This document shows, piece by piece, positions 16,544 through 24,210 of a stretch of 64,000 nt of DNA. The stretch comes from Streptomyces kaniharaensis (GTDB lineage Bacteria > Actinomycetota > Actinomycetes > Streptomycetales > Streptomycetaceae). The notes below the pieces were generated by a model. The model saw only the letters and a program-made list of their open reading frames with translations. It searched no databases and was not told where the DNA came from. Where the stretch lies: NCBI RefSeq assembly GCF_009569385.1, contig NZ_WBOF01000001.1:1116001-1180000 (forward strand), read 5' to 3'. The translations under genes and the position numbers were made by a program. How positions within the stretch are numbered: the first letter of the stretch is position 1; the number at the start of each line of letters is the position of its first letter.

Positions 16544-17206
16544 ATGGGTTCCGCCTCCAAGCAGTCCGACAAGTCGAACAAGCAGTCCGGCCTCGACCGC
16601 CGCGCCCGCATCGCCGAGCTGCGCGCCGCCGAGCAGCGCCGCGACCGCCGGAACAAGATCATCGCCTCGGTCGCGGCCGGTGTGCTGGTGATGGGCGCCG
16701 TCGCCACCGGCACCTGGGTCGTGATGGACCAGAACCAGAAGAAGAAGGACCGGGAGGCCGCCGCCAACGCGGACATCCCGGGCGTGCAGACCTTCGGCGA
16801 CCTGAGCCGCAACCACGTCAAGGAGAAGGTCAACTACCCGATGACCCCGCCGGTCGGCGGCGACCACAACGCGATCTGGCTGGACTGCATGGGCCACGTC
16901 TACGACCAGCCGGTCGAGAACGAGCGCGCCGTCCACTCGCTGGAGCACGGCGCGGTCTGGGTGACGTACAACGGCAAGGCCACCCCGGACGACATCAAGG
17001 TCCTCTCCGACAAGGTCAAGGCCACCCCGTACTCGCTGATGAGCCCGTACCCGGACGAGAAGGGCACCATCACCCTGAACGCCTGGAGCACCCAGCTGGT
17101 CGTGGACAGCGCCAACGACCCCCGGGTGAACGAGTTCTTCACCAAGTACGTCCAGGGCAAGCAGACCCAGGAGCCGGGTGCCTCCTGCACCATGGGGCAG
17201 ATGTGA
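16544..17206 (+). CDS. DUF3105 membrane-anchored protein (220 aa)
   Basis: DUF3105 family protein of unknown activity. A charged cytoplasmic N-terminus (1-42) is followed by one transmembrane helix (about 44-65, IIASVAAGVLVMGAVATGTWVV) and an extracytoplasmic domain. Family-type motifs are HVKEKVNYPMTPPVGGDHN, DCMGHVYDQPV and AVHSLEHGAVWVTY, rich in His and acidic residues as if for metal binding. The start was placed at ATG 16544, because the frame upstream reads proline-rich noise. Its stop overlaps the GTG of the DUF305 gene, so the two are translationally coupled. Confidence 0.88.
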   Translation: MGSASKQSDKSNKQSGLDRRARIAELRAAEQRRDRRNKIIASVAAGVLVMGAVATGTWVVMDQNQKKKDREAAANADIPGVQTFGDLSRNHVKEKVNYPMTPPVGGDHNAIWLDCMGHVYDQPVENERAVHSLEHGAVWVTYNGKATPDDIKVLSDKVKATPYSLMSPYPDEKGTITLNAWSTQLVVDSANDPRVNEFFTKYVQGKQTQEPGASCTMGQM

Positions 17207-17901
17207 CCGCCGACGCGGCCACGCCCGGCGACGACGCGCCCGAGGCGGCCCGCCCGGCCCGCCGCCGGCTGTGGTGGCCGGCGGCGCTGGCCGCCGCGGT
17301 CGCGCTGGCGCTGGGCGTGCCCGCCCTGGTGACGAGCGGGACGTCGGCCTCCGGATCGTCCTCGATCGCCGTCCCGGCGGACGACTCGCCCGAGGCCGGG
17401 TTCGCCCGCGACATGGCGACCCACCACCAGCAGGCGGTCGACCTGTCGTTCATCGTCCGGGACCGGACCGGCGACGAGCCGACCCGCACCCTCGCCTTCG
17501 ACATCATCAACACCCAGGCCAACCAGCGCGGCATGATGATGGGCTGGCTCGACCAGTGGGGGCTGTCGCAGAACTCGCCGGCCAAGCCGATGGCGTGGAT
17601 GAAGATGGGCCACGACTACCAGGCGCACGACGGCTCGCTGATGCCCGGCATGGCCACCAACGCCCAGCTGGCGAAGCTGCGTTCGCTCAGCGGCCGGGAC
17701 GCCGAGGTGTTCTACCTGCAGCTGATGATCGAGCACCACAAGGGCGGCGTCGAGATGGCCCAGGGCTACGTGGACCTGGCGAAGAACGACTCCGAGAAGC
17801 GGCTCGCCCAGTCGATGGTGGTCGCCCAGACCTCCGAGCTGGAGCTGATGACCGACATGCTGAAGGAGCGCGGCGCCGCCCCCGGCGTGCCCGACTCCTG
17901 A
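17203..17901 (+). CDS. DUF305 membrane-anchored protein (232 aa)
   Basis: DUF305 family, a ferritin-like four-helix fold linked in several bacteria to copper or other metals. It has an N-terminal transmembrane anchor (about 25-45), then the two family motifs ARDMATHHQQAVDLS and MIEHHKGGVEMA, and a Met-rich stretch MAWMKMGHDYQAHDGSLMPGM. GTG 17203 overlaps the DUF3105 TGA by 4 nt (GTGA). Its pairing with DUF3105 suggests a joint extracytoplasmic complex. Metal handling is inferred from the His/Met motifs. Confidence 0.9.
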   Translation: MTADAATPGDDAPEAARPARRRLWWPAALAAAVALALGVPALVTSGTSASGSSSIAVPADDSPEAGFARDMATHHQQAVDLSFIVRDRTGDEPTRTLAFDIINTQANQRGMMMGWLDQWGLSQNSPAKPMAWMKMGHDYQAHDGSLMPGMATNAQLAKLRSLSGRDAEVFYLQLMIEHHKGGVEMAQGYVDLAKNDSEKRLAQSMVVAQTSELELMTDMLKERGAAPGVPDS

Positions 17902-17926
17902 CCCGCATCCGCACCCGCACCGCCCG

Positions 17927-17980
17927 GCGGCCGGGGTGCGGCAGGGACGGTTCGTTCCGTCCCCGCCGCACCCCGGCCGC
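17927..17980 (+). terminator. Strong intrinsic terminator after DUF305
   Basis: A 24-bp stem with one mismatch and a 6-nt loop (TTCGTT) is followed by CCGCATTTTCC. It is 25 nt after the DUF305 stop and is the longest perfect-type hairpin in the window. It closes the DUF3105/DUF305 unit before pth. Confidence 0.85.
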
Positions 17981-18036
17981 CCGCATTTTCCGTTAACTTC
18001 CGATTCCCTTCCGATCAGATGACCCCTGGAGCACCG

Positions 18037-18633
18037 ATGACCCCCGACGCCCCCTGGCTGATCGCCGGCCTGGGCAACCCCGGCCCGTGGTTCCGGCTCA
18101 CCCGCCACAACGCGGGCTTCCTGGCCGTGGGGCGGCTGGCGGAGCGGCACGGCGCGCGGTTCCGGCGGCGCGGGATCGGCAGTGTGGTGGCCGAGATCGA
18201 GGTCGACGGCAAGCGGGTGCTGCTCGCCAAGCCGCAGTGGTTCATCAACCTGTCCGGCCGCCCGGTGGCCGGGCTGATGCGGCGGTACGGCATTCCGGTC
18301 GAGCAGTTGGTGGTGGTGCAGGACGACCTGGACTTCGCGTTCGGCTCCTGCAAGCTCAAGCGCGGCGGCGGCCCGGGCGGGCACAACGGGGTGCGCTCGG
18401 TGGGCGACGTGCTCGGCACCCGCGACTTCGTCCGGCTCCGGTTCGGCATCGGGCGCCCGCCGAAGGGGCAGAGCGTCGGCGACTTCGTCCTGAAGAAGTT
18501 CTCGGACGACGAACTGGCCGCGCTGCCCGCCGTGTTGGACCGGTGCGCGGACGCGACGGAGACACTCGTCCAGCGCGGCCTCAACCGAGCCCAGGACGCG
18601 CTGAACGTCGCGAGCCGGCCGAACGGTCGCTAG
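18037..18633 (+). CDS. pth: Peptidyl-tRNA hydrolase (198 aa)
   Basis: Cleaves peptidyl-tRNAs dropped from ribosomes. Family motifs are visible: GLGNPGPWFRLTRHNAGF with the catalytic His, AKPQWFINLSG, VVVQDDLDFAFG and KRGGGPGGHNGVRS. The length is normal. GGAG sits 8 nt before ATG 18037; an in-frame ATG at 18019 would add six residues. It is convergent with the MFS gene, with only 19 nt between the stops. The stop lies inside a duplicated 19-bp sequence. Confidence 0.95.
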   Translation: MTPDAPWLIAGLGNPGPWFRLTRHNAGFLAVGRLAERHGARFRRRGIGSVVAEIEVDGKRVLLAKPQWFINLSGRPVAGLMRRYGIPVEQLVVVQDDLDFAFGSCKLKRGGGPGGHNGVRSVGDVLGTRDFVRLRFGIGRPPKGQSVGDFVLKKFSDDELAALPAVLDRCADATETLVQRGLNRAQDALNVASRPNGR

Positions 18634-18656
18634 CCGGCCGAACCGTCGCGAGCTAG
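18613..18656 (+). repeat. Duplicated 3' end of pth
   Basis: AGCCGGCCGAACGGTCGCT (18613-18631) is repeated as AGCCGGCCGAACCGTCGCG (18632-18650), followed again by a TAG at 18654. The first copy runs into the pth stop TAG. The right end overlaps the MFS stop on the other strand. Confidence 0.75.
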
Positions 18657-20074
18657 CGGCGCACGCGGTGGACCGGCCGGGTGAGGACCACGGCCGCCGC
18701 CGCGACCGCCGCGAGGACGAGCAGCACCGTCCGCCCACCGGACGCCGCGCCCGCCAGGTGGACGCCGAGCACGGGCAGCGCCGTGCCGAGCGCCGTACCG
18801 AGGCTGCGCGCCGTGTTCACCATGCCGCCGCCGACCGCCGAGCAGTCCGCCGGGATCGCCCGCATCACCAGTGCGTTGTTGGCGGGCAGCAGCAGGCCCA
18901 GCCCGTACCCGGCGACCAGCAGTGCCGCCGCCGTCGCCGCTCCCGACACCGGCAGCAGCGCGAAGAGCAGCAGCCCGGCGCCTGCGACGGACGCGCCGAG
19001 GCGGCACCTGGTCACGTCCGACCAGCCCTGGGGCAGCAGCGCGCCGCCGACCGTCGCGGCGAGCGCGAACGCGGCGGGCAGCAGGGTGATCACCAGGCCC
19101 GCCCGTGCCATCGACACGCCCGCGCCCGTGAGCAGCACGGGGCCCAGCACCAGCGGGCAGAACAGCAGCAGGTAACCGATCAGCGAGACCACCAGCCCGG
19201 ACCGCACGCCCGGGGTGTTGACCAGTCCGGGTGCGAGGATCGGCCGAAGGGCCCGCCGCTCCTGCCGTACCAGCCCGAGCGCGAGGACGACGGAGGCGAG
19301 CAGCAGCACGACGACCACCCAGCCGGGCAGCGGCAGGCCGGAGGCGGTGGACAGCGCGAGCAGCAGCGCGGTGGTCGAGCCGGTGAGCAACAGCATGCCG
19401 GGCAGGTCGAAGCGGCCGTCGTCCCGCTGCGCGGCGGCAGGGCGCTCCGTCCGGGTGCGGGGCAGCAGGAACCAGCCGGCCAGGATGCCGAGTACGCCGA
19501 CCGGCACGTTGATCCAGAACACCCACCGCCACGACGCGTGCTCCACCAGCAGCCCGCCGAGGCTCGGCCCGAGCGCCAGCCCGAGGCCCTGGGCGGCGGC
19601 CTGGATGCCGAGCGCGCGCCGCATCGCGTGCTCCGGGACGCCGCGCGCGACCAGGGCGACGCTGTTGGCCTGCATCATCGCGCCGCCGACGGCCTGCACC
19701 GCCCGGAAGGCGACCAGGACCCAGAGACTGCCGGCGAATCCGGCGCCGAGCGAGGCCAGGCCGAAGACGGCGAAGCCGCCTATGTACATCGTCTTGCGGC
19801 CGACCAGGTCGGAGAGCCAGCCGACCGGCGCGAGCAGGGCGACCAGGACGAGCAGGTACGCCAGGGCGACCCACTCGACCGCCGCGAAGCCGGCGTCGAA
19901 GTGCCGACCCAGGGCGGGGAAGACGAGGGTGGTGACGCTCGCGGTGAGCTGGCCGAGGAAGGCGCCGAGGCAGACGGTGCCGACGGCCAGCCAGTGGGCG
20001 TGACGCCAGCCGGCGATGCCGCGCGGCCGGGGGCGCTCGGTGAGCAGCCGTGCGGCAAGGGCGGTGGCGTTCAT
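18653..20074 (-). CDS. MFS drug-efflux transporter, DHA2 type (473 aa)
   Basis: Proton-coupled multidrug efflux pump with about 14 hydrophobic segments. The loop 2-3 signature is GWLSDLVGRKTMYIGGFAVF, and the motif-C region reads LGLALGPSLGGLL, both typical of DHA2 exporters of antibiotics and dyes. The start ATG at 20074 was chosen because the frame upstream has no family sequence. It is divergent from a MarR gene with a 122-bp shared promoter region, so repression by that MarR is likely. Substrate unknown. Confidence 0.93.
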   Translation of the reverse strand: MNATALAARLLTERPRPRGIAGWRHAHWLAVGTVCLGAFLGQLTASVTTLVFPALGRHFDAGFAAVEWVALAYLLVLVALLAPVGWLSDLVGRKTMYIGGFAVFGLASLGAGFAGSLWVLVAFRAVQAVGGAMMQANSVALVARGVPEHAMRRALGIQAAAQGLGLALGPSLGGLLVEHASWRWVFWINVPVGVLGILAGWFLLPRTRTERPAAAQRDDGRFDLPGMLLLTGSTTALLLALSTASGLPLPGWVVVVLLLASVVLALGLVRQERRALRPILAPGLVNTPGVRSGLVVSLIGYLLLFCPLVLGPVLLTGAGVSMARAGLVITLLPAAFALAATVGGALLPQGWSDVTRCRLGASVAGAGLLLFALLPVSGAATAAALLVAGYGLGLLLPANNALVMRAIPADCSAVGGGMVNTARSLGTALGTALPVLGVHLAGAASGGRTVLLVLAAVAAAAVVLTRPVHRVRR

Positions 20075-20080
20075 GGCACC

Positions 20081-20103
20081 AATATATCCGATGCAGACAT
20101 ATT
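20081..20103. promoter_or_regulatory. Candidate MarR operator between the MFS and marR genes
   Basis: AATAT-N13-ATATT is an AT-rich inverted repeat just upstream of the MFS start, in a shared promoter region that is otherwise GC-rich. It is the best operator candidate for the divergent MarR regulator. Confidence 0.45.
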
Positions 20104-20196
20104 CTTTCTCCGAGCAGATCGTAGCCCGACAGGATCGGAGAAGGCCCCCACAGGAGCGGAGAAGAACGATCCGCATCAGGCGATACGCTGTCCGCC

Positions 20197-20697
20197 ATGC
20201 CGTCGTCACCACTCGTTCCCGACCCCGCCCCCGGAACTCCCGGGACGGCGGTCGAGCACGCCCGACGGCTGACCGACGTCGTCACCCGGCTCCGCCGCGC
20301 CCTGCGCAGCAGCATCCGGACCGACTACCCGTGGGAGTCCCTGCCGATGGCGCAGGTCGAACTCCTCCAGACGCTCGCCGCTGCACCCCTGCGGGTCGGC
20401 GAACTCGCCGCCCGGCAGCGCCTCGCCCCCAACACCGTCAGCGGGCTGGTCGGCAAGCTCCTCGAAGCCGGTTTCGTCGACCGCCAGGCCGACCCCGGCG
20501 ACCGCCGCACCGCCCGCATCGCCCTCACCCCGGCCGGGCAGCGCCAGCTCGACGACTGGCAGCACGCCCACGAACGACGCATCGCCGGCGCCCTCGGCAC
20601 CCTCGACCCCGCCGACCGCGCGGCCGTCGTCCAGGCCCTTCCCGCCCTCGAACACCTCGCCCGCGCGCTCGCCGAGCCGGCCCCTCCGGCCGCATAA
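20197..20697 (+). CDS. MarR-family regulator (166 aa)
   Basis: Winged-helix repressor. The core runs from LPMAQVELLQTLAAAPLRVGELAARQRLAPNTVSGLV (recognition helix) to the wing VDRQADPGDRRTARIALT, which is the MarR signature. N- and C-terminal helices for dimerisation are present. It is divergent from the DHA2 efflux pump, the usual arrangement for a regulator that derepresses the pump when it binds a drug. Confidence 0.92.
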   Translation: MPSSPLVPDPAPGTPGTAVEHARRLTDVVTRLRRALRSSIRTDYPWESLPMAQVELLQTLAAAPLRVGELAARQRLAPNTVSGLVGKLLEAGFVDRQADPGDRRTARIALTPAGQRQLDDWQHAHERRIAGALGTLDPADRAAVVQALPALEHLARALAEPAPPAA

Positions 20698-20739
20698 TCC
20701 GCTGGTCCTGGCACTACGGCCGGCGCTACGGTCCCGGCC

Positions 20740-21252
20740 ATGAACACGGCACGGGTACACCTCGAACCCTGGACGGACGCCGACCTCGCGCTGCTGCGCC
20801 GGGTCAACACCCCGGCGATGAAGAAGCACGTCGGCGGGCCGGAGACCGAGGAGCAGCTGCTCGTCCGGCACGGCCGCTACCTCGACTTCGTCCCGTCCGG
20901 GCAGGGCTGTATGTACCGCATCGCGCTCCTGCCCGAGGGCGAGTCCGTCGGCACCGTCGGCTACGGCACCCGGACGTGGGAGGGCGAGACCGTCCACGAG
21001 ATGGGCTGGAACGTCCTCCCGCCCTACCAGGGCCGCGGCATCGCCGTCGCCGCCACGCGCGCCGCGGTCGCGGCCGCCCGCCGCGAGGCCCGCCACCGCT
21101 ACCTGCACGCGTTCCCCTCGACCGACAACCCCGCCTCCAACGCCGTCTGCGAGAAGGCCGGGTTCACCCTCCTCGGGGAGACCGACTTCGAGTTCCCGCC
21201 CGGGCGCTTCATGCGCAGCCACAACTGGCGCGTCGACCTGCGGGCGGAGTAG
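20740..21252 (+). CDS. GNAT N-acetyltransferase (170 aa)
   Basis: GNAT family enzyme of the RimJ/RimL-like group (LEPWTDADLALLRRVNTP start). The acetyl-CoA loop is LPPYQGRGIAVAATRAAV, followed by DNPASNAVCEKAGFTLLGE, the normal family end. The substrate cannot be read from the sequence. It follows marR by 42 nt but has its own upstream spacer, so co-transcription is possible but not certain. Confidence 0.9.
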   Translation: MNTARVHLEPWTDADLALLRRVNTPAMKKHVGGPETEEQLLVRHGRYLDFVPSGQGCMYRIALLPEGESVGTVGYGTRTWEGETVHEMGWNVLPPYQGRGIAVAATRAAVAAARREARHRYLHAFPSTDNPASNAVCEKAGFTLLGETDFEFPPGRFMRSHNWRVDLRAE

Positions 21253-21311
21253 CAGCATCCGGCGGCCCGGGCGCTCGGGGGGCCGGGCCGCCTGCATGTC
21301 CGGCTCGCGCG

Positions 21312-21377
21312 GCTCAGAACGGCGTGAGCTCAGAACGGCGTGAACTCAAAACGGCGTGCGGCTCAGAACAGCGTGCG
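21312..21377 (-). repeat. Four copies of the ogt 3' end
   Basis: On the minus strand, the last codons and stop of ogt (CACGCTGTTCTGA) recur three more times as CACGCCGTT(T/C)TGA, with periods of 17, 16 and 16 nt. TGA therefore falls in all three frames across the array. Confidence 0.88.
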
Positions 21378-21884
21378 GCTCTCCAGTTCGAGGAGCCAGC
21401 GCTTGCGGTCCACACCGGCGGCGAAGCCGGTGAGGGAGCCGTTGGCACCGAGGACGCGGTGGCAGGGGCGGACGATGAGGAGGGGGTTGGCGCCCACGGC
21501 GCCACCCACGGCACGGACGGCACGCGGGGATTCGCCTGCCAGATCGGCGAGTTGGCCGTACGTGACGGTCTCGCCGAACGGGATCTTGTCCAGGGCGGCC
21601 CAGATCCGCTGCCGGAACTCGGTGCCTGCGGGGGCAAGCGGGAGGTCGAAGCCGGTGCGCTCGCCCGCGAAGTAGGCCGTCAGCTGGGCGACCGGCTCGG
21701 CGAGCGCGTCCGGGTCGTGGACCCAGTCGTCGGCGGGCTCGGCGAGGGCGTACTTCTGGCCGGGGGCGGTGACGGTGGCCAACGCGGCCGGGCCGCCACC
21801 CTCGAGCCGGACTCCGCTCAGCAGCAGCTGCCCGAAGGGGCTCTCCATGGTGGTGAAGACGGTGGTGGGGCTGGCGGTGCTCAT
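21363..21884 (-). CDS. ogt: Methylated-DNA-protein cysteine methyltransferase (173 aa)
   Basis: Suicide repair protein that removes O6-methyl groups from guanine. The acceptor Cys is in IVRPCHRVLG, preceded by the DNA-binding helix YGQLADLAGESPRAVRAVGGAVGANP. The ATG at 21884 overlaps the ada-alkA stop by 4 nt (ATGA), so the two are coupled. Together they cover O6-alkylguanine, N-alkyl bases and methylphosphotriesters. The 3' end is tandemly duplicated. Confidence 0.95.
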   Translation of the reverse strand: MSTASPTTVFTTMESPFGQLLLSGVRLEGGGPAALATVTAPGQKYALAEPADDWVHDPDALAEPVAQLTAYFAGERTGFDLPLAPAGTEFRQRIWAALDKIPFGETVTYGQLADLAGESPRAVRAVGGAVGANPLLIVRPCHRVLGANGSLTGFAAGVDRKRWLLELESRTLF

Positions 21885-23473
21885 ACCGGGGTGTTCTCCG
21901 TTTCGGTGCGGTTGCTCGCGGGCCCGTCGGTGCGGTTGCTCGCGGGACCGGCCCAGAGCCGGTGGACGGCGTAGGAGCGCCAGGGCGCCCAGGCCTCGGC
22001 GGCGCGGGCGGCGGACTTCGGGTCGCCGGGGGCGCCGAGGCGGGTGAGGCCGTGCTTGACGCCGATGTCTCCGGGGAGGAAGACGTCGGGGTCGGCGAGG
22101 GCCCGCATCCTCAAGTAGCCGACGGTCCATGGGCCGATGCCGGGCAGGGCCAGCAGCCGGGCGGCCGACTCCTCCCGGTCCACACCGCCGTCGAGCCGGA
22201 CCGCGCCCTCGGCGAGGGCGGCGCACAGGCCGGTGAGGGCCCGGCGGCGGGCGGCAGGCATCGCGAAGTCCTCCGGGTCGGCGGTGGCCAGTGCCGCCGC
22301 CGTCGGGAAGAGCAGCCGCAGGCCGCCGTTGGGCTCGGGCAGCGCGGTGCCGTACTTCTCGGCGAGCCGGCCGGCCAGGGTGCGGGCCGCGCCCACGGTG
22401 ATCTGCTGGCCGAGGACGGCGCGGACGGCGAGTTCGTGCGGATCGACGTGGCCGGGCGAGCGCAGGCCGGGGCGATCCCGGACCAGCGCGCCGAGGACGG
22501 GGTCGGCGCCGAGCTGCTCGTCGACGGCGTCCGGGTCGGCGTCGAGGTCGAACAGGACACGCAGGCGCTGGACGGCGGTCGGCAGGTCGCGCAGGTCGGT
22601 GAGCAGGAGCCGGCAGTCCAGCCAGCCGCGGGTGCACGGTTCGCCGGGCGCGAGCCCGTCGACCTCCGCGATCCCGTGCCCGTACGGGAGCGCGAGGGTG
22701 CGCCGGTAGGTGCGGACGCCCGGGCGCGTGCCGGGGATGACCTCCTCGACACCGGGGACGGCGCGCAGAGCGAGGAAGTCGATCAGGTGGTCGCTGTCGA
22801 GCGCGCCGCGGTAGGCGAGGCGGAGGGTGAGGCCGCCCGCCGGGGTCGCCGTGCGGCGGCCGGCGGCGACCTCGGCGCGCAGGCCGCTGGGGGTGCGGTC
22901 GTAGGCCTCGCGGACGGTGTCGTTGAACTGCCGGACGGAGGCGAAGCCGGCTGCGAACGCGATGTCGGTGACCGGGAGTTCGGTGGTCTGGAGGAGCAGC
23001 CGGGCGGTCTGGGCGCGGCGGGCGCGGGCCAGCGCGATCGGCCCGGCGCCGAGTTCGGCGGTGAGCTGGCGCTGGAGCTGGCGGGAGCTGTAGCCGAGGC
23101 GGCTGGCGAGGCCGGCGACGCCCTCGCGGTCGACCACGCCGTCACCGATCAGGCGCATCGCCCGGCCGACCAGGTCGGCGCGGTGGTTCCACTCGGGCGA
23201 GCCCGGCACGGAGTCGGGGCGGCAGCGGCGGCAGGCGCGGAAGCCCGCGCCCTGGGCGGCCGCGGCGCTGGGGTAGAAGACGCAGTTGGCGCGCTTGGGG
23301 GTCACGGCGGGGCAGCTCGGTCGGCAGTAGATGCCGGTCGTCGTGACGGCCGTGAAGAAGACTCCGTCGAAGCGGGAGTCCCGGCTGTCCACGGCTCGGT
23401 ACCGGATGTCGTCGTCGATCACGCTGTCCAGTCTGCGGTACCGGTGGGGGGTCGACTGGCGGGAATCGGACAT
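21881..23473 (-). CDS. Ada regulatory domain fused to AlkA glycosylase (530 aa)
   Basis: Alkylation-response regulator and DNA-3-methyladenine glycosylase in one chain. The N-terminal Ada zinc domain holds the methyl-phosphotriester acceptor Cys in GIYCRPSC and the second Cys pair in FRACRRCRPD. An AraC-type helix-turn-helix follows at about 95-190. An AlkA N-terminal domain (about 205-310) and an HhH glycosylase domain come next, with LPGIGPWTVGYLRMRALADPDVFLPGD, where the final Asp is the catalytic residue. Near the C-terminus GPASNRT is duplicated. ATG 23473 gives the standard start. It is upstream of and overlaps ogt. Confidence 0.95.
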   Translation of the reverse strand: MSDSRQSTPHRYRRLDSVIDDDIRYRAVDSRDSRFDGVFFTAVTTTGIYCRPSCPAVTPKRANCVFYPSAAAAQGAGFRACRRCRPDSVPGSPEWNHRADLVGRAMRLIGDGVVDREGVAGLASRLGYSSRQLQRQLTAELGAGPIALARARRAQTARLLLQTTELPVTDIAFAAGFASVRQFNDTVREAYDRTPSGLRAEVAAGRRTATPAGGLTLRLAYRGALDSDHLIDFLALRAVPGVEEVIPGTRPGVRTYRRTLALPYGHGIAEVDGLAPGEPCTRGWLDCRLLLTDLRDLPTAVQRLRVLFDLDADPDAVDEQLGADPVLGALVRDRPGLRSPGHVDPHELAVRAVLGQQITVGAARTLAGRLAEKYGTALPEPNGGLRLLFPTAAALATADPEDFAMPAARRRALTGLCAALAEGAVRLDGGVDREESAARLLALPGIGPWTVGYLRMRALADPDVFLPGDIGVKHGLTRLGAPGDPKSAARAAEAWAPWRSYAVHRLWAGPASNRTDGPASNRTETENTPV

Positions 23474-23659
23474 GACCTTTGGGGGCCCTCCCCCCCGGCC
23501 CCCCATCCCCTCCGCCCTCGCCACACTTCCGCCCGTCTCTCCCACCCGCCGCCCGCCCCACGCCTCCCCGCGATGGGGAGGCCGGCCCGACAGCCGGGGC
23601 CAGGCAGCCAGGCCCGATAACCCCGGGCCCGGCGCCCGGCCGGCGGCTACGCTCGCCGC

Positions 23660-24115
23660 ATGAGCGAGCAGCCCTACAACGGCCCGGACGACCCACGGGT
23701 CGTCGCCCTGCGCCCGGCCGAGTTCGCGTTCCCCGGCCCTCTGCGCGACCAGTTGGTCGCGGCCGTCCTCAGCGGCGCCAAGACCACCACCACCGGCCTG
23801 TTCGCCGACTACGAGCACGCCGGCGACGCCCTGCCGCAGCTCGGCGAGCGAACGGCCGTGATCGACTCTGACGGCCGCACGGTCGCCGTGATCGAGACCA
23901 CGGACGTCCAGGTGGTCCCGCTCGCCGAGGTGGACCTGCGGCACACCCTCGACGAGGGCGAGGGGTACGCCACTGTGGCCGCCTGGCGCTCGGCGCACGA
24001 GCGCTTCTGGCACGGCCCGGAGATGCGCGCCGCCCTCGGTGACCCGGGTTTCACCGTGGACGACACCACTCCGGTGGTCCTGGAGCGCTTCCGTCTGCTC
24101 GCCGACCTCCGCTGA
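23660..24115 (+). CDS. ASCH-domain protein (151 aa)
   Basis: Small ASCH-fold protein, related to RNA-binding PUA-like domains. The typical start EFAFPGPLRDQLVAAVLSGAKTTTTGL is followed by a barrel with LGERTAVIDSDGRTVAVIETTDVQVVPLAEV and the end AWRSAHERFWHG. Some family members are nucleases or amidohydrolases of modified nucleosides; no specific function can be assigned here. It is divergent from ada-alkA. The start reads ATGAGCGAGCAG, and the stop is inside a repeat array. Confidence 0.85.
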   Translation: MSEQPYNGPDDPRVVALRPAEFAFPGPLRDQLVAAVLSGAKTTTTGLFADYEHAGDALPQLGERTAVIDSDGRTVAVIETTDVQVVPLAEVDLRHTLDEGEGYATVAAWRSAHERFWHGPEMRAALGDPGFTVDDTTPVVLERFRLLADLR

Positions 24116-24155
24116 GCGAACGCCCCCGCTGAGCGAACGCCCCGCTGAGCGAAGG
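24109..24155 (+). repeat. Stop-codon-spanning repeats after the ASCH gene
   Basis: The 16-nt sequence CCGCTGAGCGAACGCC, which contains the ASCH stop TGA (24113), is followed by a second exact copy (24126) and a partial third (24142). The TGA codons lie 17 and 16 nt apart. Confidence 0.85.
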
Positions 24156-24210
24156 ACCTCCACTCAGCTGCGGACCCCCGCTGAAGTCGGCCGCGGCAGA
24201 CGGTGCCGAG

